A stretch of DNA of 64,000 bases from Alphaproteobacteria bacterium (GTDB taxonomy: Bacteria; Pseudomonadota; Alphaproteobacteria; UBA6615). Location of the stretch: the NCBI GenBank assembly GCA_028279245.1, contig JANQOE010000112.1:1-64000 (forward strand), given 5' to 3'. The translations under genes were made by a program, and so were the position numbers. The notes under the pieces are model-generated. The model made no database searches. It was not told where the DNA came from and saw nothing but the letters and a program-made list of their open reading frames with translations. Shown piece after piece: positions 30,804 to 40,569 of the stretch. Each line of letters opens with the position of its first letter. The stretch's first letter is position 1.

Positions 30804-31550
30804 CTAGCGCCCGCCAGAGACGGTCAGGACATGCCCGGTCACGTATCGCGCCGCATCCGACATCAGCCAGATCACCGCCTCGGCAATCTCCTCGGCGGTC
30901 CCAGTGCGCCCCATGGGCACGGTCGGGCCGATGCGCGCCAGTCGGTCCGGGTCTTCCGCGGACCGGTTCATGTCCGTGTCGATCAGTCCGGGTCGTACCG
31001 CGTTCACCCGGATCCCCTCTTTACCGAGCTCGCGGCCCAGGCCAAGCGTGAACGCGTCAATGGCGCCTTTCGAGGCGGCGTAGTGCACCCGTTCCCCACC
31101 GGCGCCCATCACTGCCGCCACCGACGAGATGTTAACGATCGAACCGCCCTGCCCGCCCGAGCTCAGCGACATGCGATTGATGGCTTCGCGCGCGCAGTAG
31201 AAAGGCCCGTACACATTGGTCTCGAAAACCCGTTGCAGCGTCACTGTATCCAGCGACCGCACTTCCGCCTTCCCACCGGTAATCCCGGCGTTGTTTACCA
31301 GCGCCGTAATTGGACCAAGCGCCTTGGTCACCTTGGCGAACAACTCGGCGACCTGTGCCTCGTCCGACACTGTGGCCTGCACGGCCACGGCATGCTGACC
31401 GGCCTTCTCCACCTCCGCCACCACGGACGCGGCGGCGGCAGCGTCCTTGTTGTAGTTGACCCCGACGGAATAGCCGCCACGTGCGGCCAACCGGGCAACC
31501 GCCGCGCCTATGCCCCGGCTGCCGCCGGTGATCAAAACGACCTTCTGCAT
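30804..31550 (-). CDS. SDR family oxidoreductase
   Basis: VLITGGSRGIGAAVARLAA (TGxxxGIG); YAASKGAIDAFTLGLGREL (YxxxK). Confidence 0.94.
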   Translation of the reverse strand: MQKVVLITGGSRGIGAAVARLAARGGYSVGVNYNKDAAAAASVVAEVEKAGQHAVAVQATVSDEAQVAELFAKVTKALGPITALVNNAGITGGKAEVRSLDTVTLQRVFETNVYGPFYCAREAINRMSLSSGGQGGSIVNISSVAAVMGAGGERVHYAASKGAIDAFTLGLGRELGKEGIRVNAVRPGLIDTDMNRSAEDPDRLARIGPTVPMGRTGTAEEIAEAVIWLMSDAARYVTGHVLTVSGGR

Positions 31551-31593
31551 GCGTCTCCTCTTCGCCGAAACCTAGGGTATCGCCGTCGCCGGG

Positions 31594-32646
31594 CTACCGG
31601 CCGGCGAACGCCTCTTTGTAACTTGCGAGCTTGGCCTGCCAAGCCGAGTTATCGGTAATGCCCCGGTTCACGATACCGGTCGGTACGCGACCCTCGACCA
31701 CGGCCAACACCGCCTTCACATCCGCGGCGCCAATGCCACCGAAGCACTGGTTGGTCCAGCACAGCGAATGCGGCGCGCAGATAACGTTGTCCAGCTTGAA
31801 GATCGGATCGTCCGCGCTGGATGGCTCGTCCTGAAACACGTCGAGCCCTGCCCCGGCGATCCGCCCCTCTTGCAACACCTTGGTCAGCGCCGGCTGATCG
31901 ACAATCGGTCCGCGCGCCGTGTTGATGAAGTAGGCTGTCGGCTTCATCAGGGCGAGCCGTTCGGCGTTGACGAGTCCGCGGGTCTGCTCGGTCAGCGGAC
32001 AGTTGATCGTCACCACGTCCGCCTCGCGAAACACGTCGTCCACGTCGACCAAGCGGATGCCGAGGTCGCGCGCCACCACGGGGTCAGCATAAGGATCATG
32101 CGCGACGAAGTTCATGTCGAAGACCTTCGCCAGGCGGAACATCTCCGCGCCGATGTTACCGATGCCGATCGACCCAAGGGTCTGCCCGACCAGGCCAACA
32201 CCCATATAGTCGCTTCGTTGCGCCCAACCCTCGGGACCCTGCCGCGTGATCGCATCCTTCTTCATCAGCTTGCCGGTCAGTGCCAGCATGAAGGTGATGA
32301 TCGCCACGGCGACCGGCCGCCGCACGCCGTCGGGGGTGATCACCACGGCAATCCCGTTGTCGTCGCACGCACCGACATCGACGTTGTCGTAACCAACGCC
32401 AAACCGCGCGACCATGGAGAGCCGTCCATCACCGGGAACGCTCTCGCGCTTGAACTGTGCCCCCAACAGGATCAGCGCATCGAAACCATCAAGCGCCCCT
32501 GCCGTCACCATATTGTCGGTGACCGGCACAAAGCTGTGCGCAATCGCCGGATGGTCCTCCAACGGACCGAGATCGAAATCGGGATACGCCATCGATCCAT
32601 CGGGCCGCTGGAAATCGCCGCTTATCGCGACCTTGAACTTGTCCAT
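31594..32646 (-). CDS. D-2-hydroxyacid dehydrogenase family protein
   Basis: LGSIGIGNIGAEMFRLAKVF; NCPLTEQTRGLVNAERLALMKPTAYFINTARGPIVDQ. Start trimmed to ATG 32646 (MDKFKVAISGDF). Confidence 0.92.
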   Translation of the reverse strand: MDKFKVAISGDFQRPDGSMAYPDFDLGPLEDHPAIAHSFVPVTDNMVTAGALDGFDALILLGAQFKRESVPGDGRLSMVARFGVGYDNVDVGACDDNGIAVVITPDGVRRPVAVAIITFMLALTGKLMKKDAITRQGPEGWAQRSDYMGVGLVGQTLGSIGIGNIGAEMFRLAKVFDMNFVAHDPYADPVVARDLGIRLVDVDDVFREADVVTINCPLTEQTRGLVNAERLALMKPTAYFINTARGPIVDQPALTKVLQEGRIAGAGLDVFQDEPSSADDPIFKLDNVICAPHSLCWTNQCFGGIGAADVKAVLAVVEGRVPTGIVNRGITDNSAWQAKLASYKEAFAGR

Positions 32647-32657
32647 GACTAACCTCC

Positions 32658-33428
32658 CTACGACCCGGTCAATTCCCGGATCTTGGCAACGCCGGCTGTC
32701 ATCGCGGCCTGATAGGCCCAGACATCGCCTGAGTACATGATCAGGTCGAAACCGGCTTCGTACAGGTCGCGGCCTTCTTCCGGCGTCGCCGCCAACCGTC
32801 CCAGTTTCTTGTTGTTCGCCTTGCCGGCACTGATGATCCGGTCGACCGCCGCCTTGAAGTCCGGGTGATCGAACTGTGCGTTGATGCCCATAGAGCACGT
32901 CAGGTCGAAGTGACCAATCAACAGGCCGTCGACAGCGTCCATCGCGGCGATGCGCTCGACGTCAGCAAGCCCGGCAGCGGTCTCAATCAACGCGATGAAC
33001 ACCGTATCGTTGTTGGCCTGCGCGAGTTTCTCCGCAGGCGGCCCGGGCTTGTAACCGTCATGCGCGATACCCAAGGCAACGCCGCGCCCGCCCGCCGGCG
33101 GGTACTTCATGAAACCGGCAACCCGCTCGGCCTCGGCTGCCGTCATCATCGGCGGCACGACCCCCTGCGCCCCAACGTCGAGCGCCCGGGAGATATCGTG
33201 GTAGGAACGGGACGGCGGCCGAACGATACTCGCAATGCCGGCGGCATGCAGATGCGCCAGCGTCGCCTTCACCGTTTCGAACGAAAAACCGCTGTGTTCC
33301 ATGTCGAGGAACACGAACTCGACCCCTGTGGGCGCGAGGATCTGCCCGATCCCCGATGTCACGAATTCCCCCAGGTAGGTCCCCAGCCGCAAGCCCGGGC
33401 CGGAAACGACCTCCCGCATTGTCGTCAT
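32658..33428 (-). CDS. HpcH/HpaI aldolase family protein
   Basis: GVEFVFLDMEHSGFSFETVKATLAHLHAAGIASIVRPPS; GAQGVVPPMMTAAEAERV; ALIETAAGLADVERIA. Confidence 0.92.
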   Translation of the reverse strand: MTTMREVVSGPGLRLGTYLGEFVTSGIGQILAPTGVEFVFLDMEHSGFSFETVKATLAHLHAAGIASIVRPPSRSYHDISRALDVGAQGVVPPMMTAAEAERVAGFMKYPPAGGRGVALGIAHDGYKPGPPAEKLAQANNDTVFIALIETAAGLADVERIAAMDAVDGLLIGHFDLTCSMGINAQFDHPDFKAAVDRIISAGKANNKKLGRLAATPEEGRDLYEAGFDLIMYSGDVWAYQAAMTAGVAKIRELTGS

Positions 33429-33452
33429 GTCTCCTCCCCCTGACCCCCGATG

Positions 33453-33755
33453 TCAGCCGATATGCGTCAGGTTATACTGTTCGATGCGCTTATCCTCGAC
33501 CATCGCCGCGGTAGCCGCATCGAAGGCCTTGAAGTGCGCAGTCTGCAAATGAGCCTGGAAAGCGTCGGCACTATCGTAGATTTCGTACAGGACAACAACA
33601 TCCGCATCGCCATCCCGCGGAACTGCCACATCAAACCGGCTACATCCGGGCTCGTCTCGAACGGATGTTGTCGCATTCTGGCTCACCAGTTCGAGAAACC
33701 GGTCCCGCGTACCTGGCCGCAGCCGAAAAACCACCCAAATCACAAAGCCTGACAA
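33453..33755 (-). CDS. ABM-domain protein (putative quinol monooxygenase-like)
   Basis: RDRFLELVSQNATTSVRDEPGCSRFDVAVPRDGDADVVVLYEIYDSADAFQAHLQTAHF. Confidence 0.85.
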   Translation of the reverse strand: MSGFVIWVVFRLRPGTRDRFLELVSQNATTSVRDEPGCSRFDVAVPRDGDADVVVLYEIYDSADAFQAHLQTAHFKAFDAATAAMVEDKRIEQYNLTHIG

Positions 33756-33823
33756 GGCGCTCCTCCCATCGTTCCTTTGGGCCGCATGCTATAAACACCA
33801 ACCTCCAATCACAACGGCACCCC

Positions 33824-34753
33824 GTGACCAGCACGCCCCAAGATCAGCCGGAGACGGCCAACACCTCCCCGGCGGAAGCGACCCTGCCGCCTTTGGGCAT
33901 CGCACTGCTGGTCGGCCTCACCCTGGGCTGGGGACTGACTTGGCCGATCATGAAGATAGGGGTCACCGCCATCCCGCCGGTCACCTTTCGCGCGTTCACC
34001 ACGCCCCTGGCCGCGCTGGCCATGATCCTCATCATGATGGGCTTCCGAGTGCCCCTGCGGCTGCCGATTGGCCGCTGGGGGCCCCTAGCGCTCGGCTCCC
34101 TCCTAAACATGGTGGCTTGGTTCATTCTGATGTCGATCGGCGTCCTGCTGATCGATTCCGGCGAAGCCGCCATCCTTGCCTACACCATGCCCCTGTGGGC
34201 CGCCATTCTCGGCGCCCTAATCCTGAAGGAGCGGCTGAACGCCAAACGAGCCGCGGCTCTTGGCGCCGGACTTGCCGGAATTCTGTTGCTGGCCACCGAC
34301 CAGGTCGCCGCCGTACGGGCGTCCCCGCTCGGTGCTGCGGTAATGCTGGGCGCCGCAATGACATGGGCCGCCGGCACCATCCTGCAGAAACGTGTGCAGT
34401 GGAACATGCCGATCCTGGCGGTGACGACGTGGCAGCTCATCATCGCAACGCCGCCCATGATCCTGGCCGGCCTCATTCTCCGGCCCAGCGAGCCGATCGT
34501 CTTCAGCGGCGCGGCCGTCTTCTCCATTATCTGGGTTGTCCTGGTCGCTCACGCCTACTGCTTCACGGCCTGGTTCAAGATCATCAGCATGGTGCCCGCA
34601 ACGGTTTCGGCCCTCAGCGTCCTGGTCATACCGGCGGTCGGCGTCATCAGCGGGGCGCTGATCCTCGGGGAAACGGTGAGTTGGCGCGAGTGGGTCGCGC
34701 TCGCTTTTGTATCGAGCGCCGTCGCCCTAACCCTGACCGGCGCCCGCCGCTAG
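33824..34753 (+). CDS. DMT (EamA) family transporter
   Basis: Ten predicted TM segments; LTLGWGLTWPIMKIGVTAIPPVTFRAF. Probable GTG start at 33824. Confidence 0.88.
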   Translation: MTSTPQDQPETANTSPAEATLPPLGIALLVGLTLGWGLTWPIMKIGVTAIPPVTFRAFTTPLAALAMILIMMGFRVPLRLPIGRWGPLALGSLLNMVAWFILMSIGVLLIDSGEAAILAYTMPLWAAILGALILKERLNAKRAAALGAGLAGILLLATDQVAAVRASPLGAAVMLGAAMTWAAGTILQKRVQWNMPILAVTTWQLIIATPPMILAGLILRPSEPIVFSGAAVFSIIWVVLVAHAYCFTAWFKIISMVPATVSALSVLVIPAVGVISGALILGETVSWREWVALAFVSSAVALTLTGARR

Positions 34754-34755
34754 CC

Positions 34756-35025
34756 TCAGGCCGTTTCCGCCAGCACCTTGGTTGAGGTCAGGACGAGATC
34801 AACGGTCGGGATCTGCCGCATCGCGTCCGCCACACAGCCAGCTTCGAACTCGGTCAGCGCGGCGATTTCCAGGTCCACATGTTGCCGGGCGAGATGCCCG
34901 ACATGGCTATGCACGCGGTCGGGCACGAGCCCACGCTTGGCAAACAGCTCCAGCACCCGCGGCAGCGTGCCCGGGTCGGCGTGGGCTTGAACGAAAAAAC
35001 AGGTGGTGGGGTTAGGCGAGGTCAT
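34756..35025 (-). CDS. Small ACT-domain-like protein
   Basis: CFFVQAHADPGTLPRVLELFAKRGLVPDRVHSHV resembles ACT/IlvN-type domains; start at ATG 35025. Confidence 0.6.
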   Translation of the reverse strand: MTSPNPTTCFFVQAHADPGTLPRVLELFAKRGLVPDRVHSHVGHLARQHVDLEIAALTEFEAGCVADAMRQIPTVDLVLTSTKVLAETA

Positions 35026-35027
35026 CG

Positions 35028-35123
35028 GATACAGGCTCCAAACGGGAGGTGAACGGACAGGCGAAAACATCCGGGCGCCCCATGGACACCCGGCCCCTAA
35101 TTCGTCCGTTCAGGGCCTGTATC
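35028..35123 (-). promoter_or_regulatory. Nested inverted-repeat 5' leader of the ACT-like gene (candidate cis-regulatory RNA)
   Basis: Outer GATACAGGC (35028-35036)/GCCTGTATC (35115-35123), inner TGAACGGAC (35050-35058)/GTCCGTTCA (35104-35112), plus an apical CCGGG/CCCGG hairpin. Confidence 0.55.
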
Positions 35124-35171
35124 TGCAACATCGTCTGACAACGCTACAGCACCGCGCCTGGGCGGTCCAGC

Positions 35172-36827
35172 CTACTCCGCCAGCAACTCACGAAGCGCCG
35201 CCATCGCCGGGTCACGGCCCGCCAGGTAATCCTTTGAGGATATGGCCGCCGGGAGCGCCATCGGAATGAACGGCCGCCGGTCGCCAGGCTGGGAATCCTG
35301 CCAGTAGTTCGAGGATATGCTGATCCGGATGCCAGAGTAGGGAAGCTCAACCGATGTCGTTTCACCAGTGAAATTGGGCCGTGAGCTTGAAGGCTCGCCT
35401 ACGAACACAGCGTCCGTCATCTGCTCCAGCCGATTGATGAAGTTCTGCGCCGCCGAGAAGGTCCGCTGCCCTGTGATCACGAACAGCTGGTGATCCCGCG
35501 CCTGTTCCTCATGCCAGACCGCCAACCGCACCAACGGCCGAACCAGGAAGTTGTTCCCACCGCCATTGTGCCGAACATCCAGGATCAGACTGCTGAAGCC
35601 CTGGTCCCGCAGCACATCCTTCAGCTCAGCCGCATAGTCGGCGATCGACTGGTCCGCCTTGTCCCGCACCCGATTGAATTGCACATAGAGCGCATCCAGG
35701 TCCGGCAGCGGTTCGTGCCAATAGTTGTCCCCCGGCGCACGCAGCCAAAGCGGCACTGTCTCGGCACCGGGAAGCGCCGACAGACCTCGCGGTGCATCGA
35801 ACTGCGCCGGAACAAGCTCAACCTGCTCCGCGCCCAACTCATCTGTCAGCGTCAACAGCACCGGCGCGCCGGCATCGGCGTAGCCCATCGCCTGCAGGAT
35901 GGAGGGATAGCGCATGAGTAGAACCCCGACGGCCGCCAGGCCAAAGTCGTTGTCCCGGCTAACGTAGTCCCGCAGATCTTCGTGCAGCTGATCGAGTGGC
36001 CGGCCCCCGACAGCGGTCACCCGTTTGCCAACCAGACTCGGATCGCCGGCAGCCGTAACAATGATCGCGTCATCGAACCAATAGAACGCCACCGGCAGGG
36101 TCTCAAACGCCACCTTCTCCGTCGGGATCGGGATCAGCGAGCTATGCCCATCGCCCAGGCCGACCATGATCGCTTGCAGCGCTACCGCAATCTGCTCATC
36201 CGTCAGTTCGTTGATCCTGCCTTTGAGCGTCTCGACCGCCTGCTCGATCTCGGCCGAATGCGCAGCCCTATCGGGCGCGGCATGCAGCCGCCGCGCCTCG
36301 TCCAGGAACAGGTCGAGATCGGAGGTCCAGCCCGTTTCCCGCGTCGTCGCATCCGCTGGCAATAGTCCCGCAATGTCCCGAAACCGCGGATCGTCCATCA
36401 GTGTCTCGAACGCCGGCTCAGCCTTAATTGTCGCTTGATCTTCGTACCCGGCGGCCAGCGCCCGCTGCAGCCAACCAAGCGCACCATCCGTCTCACCGAT
36501 AGCCGCCAACTCCCGGGCAATCTCGTACGCCGCCCCTGGTTCATTGCCGAAACCTTGGGCCAGCGCCTCCGCCGCAAGCGTCAACGCCCCCGGGTCGCCG
36601 GTCTCGAACAACGCCAGCGCCAGCAACAACCGTAGATCACCGTCCGCCGGATTGGCTTCCGCCAAACGCCCGTACAGCGCCGCCGCCTTATCGGCCTCGC
36701 CCTCCGCAAAGCGTTGATCGGCCTGTTGCCGGAGCTTGTAGTACTGCACCGGCGTCAACGGCTCCGCCGACGCGATTGTGGCCACGCCGACCAGCGCCAG
36801 CAGTCCGAGACCCAGTGTTTTCAGCAT
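35172..36827 (-). CDS. TPR-containing S41-like peptidase/exported protein
   Basis: Signal peptide MLKTLGLGLLALVGVATIASAEP; TPR-like YYKLRQQADQRFAEGEADKAAALYGRLAE; C-terminal LDVRHNGGGNNFLVRPLV resembles a tail-specific protease domain. The catalytic Ser-Lys dyad is not obvious. Confidence 0.65.
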   Translation of the reverse strand: MLKTLGLGLLALVGVATIASAEPLTPVQYYKLRQQADQRFAEGEADKAAALYGRLAEANPADGDLRLLLALALFETGDPGALTLAAEALAQGFGNEPGAAYEIARELAAIGETDGALGWLQRALAAGYEDQATIKAEPAFETLMDDPRFRDIAGLLPADATTRETGWTSDLDLFLDEARRLHAAPDRAAHSAEIEQAVETLKGRINELTDEQIAVALQAIMVGLGDGHSSLIPIPTEKVAFETLPVAFYWFDDAIIVTAAGDPSLVGKRVTAVGGRPLDQLHEDLRDYVSRDNDFGLAAVGVLLMRYPSILQAMGYADAGAPVLLTLTDELGAEQVELVPAQFDAPRGLSALPGAETVPLWLRAPGDNYWHEPLPDLDALYVQFNRVRDKADQSIADYAAELKDVLRDQGFSSLILDVRHNGGGNNFLVRPLVRLAVWHEEQARDHQLFVITGQRTFSAAQNFINRLEQMTDAVFVGEPSSSRPNFTGETTSVELPYSGIRISISSNYWQDSQPGDRRPFIPMALPAAISSKDYLAGRDPAMAALRELLAE

Positions 36828-36972
36828 GGCGGCTCCTCTCATGCGTCCATCAAACCAACGAGACGGTCCGCACTTAGAGCCCAGTCCGCCAGGCCGGGCA
36901 ACTCCCGCAAAGATGGAGAGGAATTTGCAGCTATTGCCCGCCCCCGCCGTTACCAAGGCGGGCGAACCGGTT

Positions 36973-38595
36973 CTATCGCTGCTGCAGGCGCCACCGGGCG
37001 ATTGTGTCGGCGATCAAGGCCCGCGTATCCGCCTCGGACCGCCACGCGTCCGAGAACGCAGCGGAACTACTGCGCGGCTGGTATTGCGATGCGAGTTCGT
37101 TGAACCGCAACCGCATCGGCACGCTGACCCCCTCGCCAACCACCACCGCGTCCCGCGTCCGCAGTGAGGCAAGCGCCCCGAGAAAGCCCTTGGCGCTCTC
37201 CGGCAACGCGCGGCTGACGAAGTCCTGGTCCTGATCGTTGCTCATCCGCAGCGCAAACAGCGTGTTGCACTGGGAGAGGATACTGCTCGACAGCTCCGAC
37301 GGCCGTTGGCTCACCAGGCACAGGGAAACCCCGTACTTGCGGCCTTCCTTGGCGATCTGCGAGATCACCCGGCGGGTCGGGTTGAAGCCAAGGCTCTCGT
37401 CGCTCGGCACGTAGCGCTGCGCCTCCTCGCACACCAGCAGCACCGGCGTCGCGTTGTCCCGCGCGCTCCAGACCGCGAAGTCGAAGATCATCCGGCACAA
37501 CACCGACACCACCACATCGACGATTTCCGACGGCACACCGGACAAGTCGACCACCGTCAGCGGCTTCCCGTCGACCGGGATACGCAGGATCCGCGCCAGG
37601 ATGTCCGCCAGATTGTCCCGCACCACCAGACCGGAGAACATGAACCCATAGCGCCGGTCCGCCTTCAGCGACTCGATCCGCGCCTTCAGCCGCAGATACG
37701 GCACCGAATTCTCCGGCTTATCGAGCTGCCCCATCGCCTCGTCGAGGATCCGCATCAGGTCGCCCAGCCGATACGGCACCGGCGTATCAACCGTAATGTG
37801 CTCGACCGAAGCGCCATCCCCGGCAAACTTGATCTTCGCGGCGACGATCGCCTCTTTCAGGATCGCTGCCTGGGTCACCGTGTCGGCACCACGGTCACCG
37901 ATCAGCACCTGCACGACCTCTTCGAAGTTCAGCAGCCAATAGGGCAGTTGCAGATCCTCGGGGCTCACCCCCTCCGCCCGGTCGGCAAAGGCCTGCGAAT
38001 ACTCGTTATGGGGATCGAGCAGAACGATGTGGCCGCTTGGATGTTCGGCCAGGATTGCGCGCAGGATCAGCGCGAGCGCGCATGACTTGCCGACGCCGGT
38101 GGTTCCCAGCACCGCGAAATGCTTGCCCAACAATTCGTCGGTAATCAGATAGGCCGGCACCTGATCGTCTTGAAATAGCGCGCCCACACAAACATTCGTC
38201 TCCGACGGCCGCGCATAGACCTGCGCCAAGTCGCTGCGCACGGCGAGATGGATCGGCGCGCCGAGCGTCGGATAGTCGGAAACACCGCGCTGGAAACTCA
38301 AGGTCTCGCTCTCGATGCCCGCCCCGACAGCCTCGCCCAATAACTCAATCTCGACGAACTGCTTTTCGCCGTCGCCCCGATCAAGCACGGGATCATCGAC
38401 GCCCAACGCGCTCACAACACCAAACAGCACCGACCGGGGCGTGGCGATCTTCAGCAATCCACCGATTCGCACCGTGCTGTTCGCCGAGTCGCTTGCGCTG
38501 ATATCGAGCAACCCCCGGGCTGTCGATCCTGAGATGGAAACCACGCGTCCCACGCGAACCGCTTGATCCACTGAGATATTCTGACCATCCGGCAT
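36973..38595 (-). CDS. HerA/DUF87-like ATP-binding protein
   Basis: Walker A FAVLGTTGVGKSCALALILRAIL; Walker B-like VLLVCEEAQRYVP; HIVLLDPHNEYSQAF. Confidence 0.85.
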   Translation of the reverse strand: MPDGQNISVDQAVRVGRVVSISGSTARGLLDISASDSANSTVRIGGLLKIATPRSVLFGVVSALGVDDPVLDRGDGEKQFVEIELLGEAVGAGIESETLSFQRGVSDYPTLGAPIHLAVRSDLAQVYARPSETNVCVGALFQDDQVPAYLITDELLGKHFAVLGTTGVGKSCALALILRAILAEHPSGHIVLLDPHNEYSQAFADRAEGVSPEDLQLPYWLLNFEEVVQVLIGDRGADTVTQAAILKEAIVAAKIKFAGDGASVEHITVDTPVPYRLGDLMRILDEAMGQLDKPENSVPYLRLKARIESLKADRRYGFMFSGLVVRDNLADILARILRIPVDGKPLTVVDLSGVPSEIVDVVVSVLCRMIFDFAVWSARDNATPVLLVCEEAQRYVPSDESLGFNPTRRVISQIAKEGRKYGVSLCLVSQRPSELSSSILSQCNTLFALRMSNDQDQDFVSRALPESAKGFLGALASLRTRDAVVVGEGVSVPMRLRFNELASQYQPRSSSAAFSDAWRSEADTRALIADTIARWRLQQR

Positions 38596-38883
38596 AGCGA
38601 ACCCAATGAGATGAGGGGCGACGCCTTGGTCAGTAAATCAAAATGCTTTCAGTTCCGTTTGTTGCGGAACAGTCATTACGTCGAATAACACATTGATTTT
38701 GCATGGAGTTCGTGGGATTCGCTCGAAAACCAGCGAAAAACAACGCTCTAGCAATGGCTTAAGGAACACCTTCCAACCAAGAAGCCAAGCAGTCCGGGAA
38801 TCTCACGGCAAAACCGCACCCAAGTCATAAGACCAGCCAACCGATCCTCGAAAAGCGCTACCGGCCCCCATCCACCAGCCCTT

Positions 38884-40569
38884 ATGTTCCGTCTCGTGGA
38901 TAGCGAGATGCTCGATTTTCCAGAGTCGGTCGCCGGCACCAACCTATTCGACGTGGACGCCAATCTGCGGGCTCTGCTGGCGCGCCGGTCCCCCGACATG
39001 CTCGCGAAACATGGGGAGCGCCTGTCCGATTTCGGCGCTTGGGTCGGCGGAGCCCTCGATGAGCAAGCCACCTATACCGACCGCTACGCCCCACCCCAAT
39101 TGGAAACCCACGGCACTGACAGCCGTCCCCTCGGCCGCGTGGTGCTCAACCCGCTCTATCAACAGGCCCATGCCGAAGCATACGAACGCGGCGTCATCGG
39201 TCTCGCCTTCACCGGGCGCGCCCCCCACCTGCTGTCCTTCACGATGGGCTACCTCCTGTCCCAGACCGACATCTCCATCCACTGCCCCGTCACCATGACC
39301 GGCGCCGTCGCCTACGTGCTGGACCGGCTCGCGCCCAGTGCCGTGCGCGACGTGTATCTGCCGGAGCTGATCCGCATGGACGGCAAGGCTCTAAGCGGCG
39401 GCACCTGGGCAACCGAGCACCATGGCGGTTCCGACGTCGGCGCCACCACGACCGAAGCCCGCCCGGACGGCGACGCCTGGCGCCTGAATGGCTTGAAGTG
39501 GTTCACCAGCAACGCCGGTTCCGGCATCGCGGTCGCCACCGCGCGCCCCACCGGCGCCCCAAGCGGCAGCAAGGGACTGGGACTCTATCTGATCCCGGAC
39601 CGCCTGCCGAACGGCAAGAGCAATGCTCACTGGGTCCGGCGGCTCAAAGACAAACTCGGCACCCGCGGCCTGGCGACCGGCGAGATCGAACTGAACGGCA
39701 CCTGGGCGCTCGAAATCGCCCCCCCGCCCCATGGTCTGAAAGCCATGATGGAGGCGTTGGAGTACAGCCGCATCCACAACGCCGTCGCCGCCTGCGGCGC
39801 CCATCGCCGTGCCTTCCTGGAGACGATGTGCTGGGCTACCCACCGCCAGGCGTTCGGCGGCCCCATTGCTGACTTCCCGATGGTGCGCGATCTGGCCCTG
39901 GACACGCTGGCGGATCTGGAGGCCGGCATGGCCCTCGCCTTCGAAGCCGCCGCCACTTTCGACCAGGCGCTTGATGACGATGAAGCGCGCCCGTGGCTGC
40001 GCCTGACCACCGCCCTCGCCAAGTATCTCACTGCTGAATACGTCAACCAGGCGACGACCCGCGCCGTCGAAACAGTTGGCGGCAACGGCTACACCGAGGA
40101 ATGGCCAACCGCCCGCCTGCTCCGCGATGCACTTGTCTTGTCGGTGTGGGAGGGCCCGGCCAACATCCAGGCTCTCGAACTCCTCCGCATGGTCGCCGGC
40201 AAGGTGCCGGGCAACCAGCTTTTCGTGGCCCGCATCCGCGAGACGCTAGGCCGGCTGCCGCCGGAACTCGACGGCGCGGCCCAAACCCTCAGGCGCACCC
40301 TCGAAGACTGTGAGAACACCTTCGCCCATCTCCGCCAGGCACCGGCCGAGGGACCGCTGCATGCGCGCCGCCTGCTCGACACCATGGCGCGTCTGCTCAG
40401 CGCATGTCTGCTAATCGATGAAGCCGCCACCGACATGGATCGCCGCAAAGCGCTGATCGCCGCCAGATACGTCAACAATCGGCTTGCCGGTCGGCAGAGT
40501 GTTGTCGCCTATGACCCGCTGCAAGACAGGTTTCCGGCGGCCGTGATGTACCAGCCGATTCCTGCCTAG
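38884..40569 (+). CDS. Acyl-CoA dehydrogenase family protein (AidB-like)
   Basis: GGTWATEHHGGSDVGATTTEARPDGDAWRLNGLKWFTSNAGSGIAVATARP; ETVGGNGYTEEWPTARLLRDALVLSVWEGPANI. Confidence 0.9.
   Translation: MFRLVDSEMLDFPESVAGTNLFDVDANLRALLARRSPDMLAKHGERLSDFGAWVGGALDEQATYTDRYAPPQLETHGTDSRPLGRVVLNPLYQQAHAEAYERGVIGLAFTGRAPHLLSFTMGYLLSQTDISIHCPVTMTGAVAYVLDRLAPSAVRDVYLPELIRMDGKALSGGTWATEHHGGSDVGATTTEARPDGDAWRLNGLKWFTSNAGSGIAVATARPTGAPSGSKGLGLYLIPDRLPNGKSNAHWVRRLKDKLGTRGLATGEIELNGTWALEIAPPPHGLKAMMEALEYSRIHNAVAACGAHRRAFLETMCWATHRQAFGGPIADFPMVRDLALDTLADLEAGMALAFEAAATFDQALDDDEARPWLRLTTALAKYLTAEYVNQATTRAVETVGGNGYTEEWPTARLLRDALVLSVWEGPANIQALELLRMVAGKVPGNQLFVARIRETLGRLPPELDGAAQTLRRTLEDCENTFAHLRQAPAEGPLHARRLLDTMARLLSACLLIDEAATDMDRRKALIAARYVNNRLAGRQSVVAYDPLQDRFPAAVMYQPIPA

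Noticed and set aside
30264-31658. 464-aa plus-strand ORF
   Set aside because: Opposite to well-supported Gfo/Idh and SDR genes; low-complexity, Arg/His-rich shadow translation.
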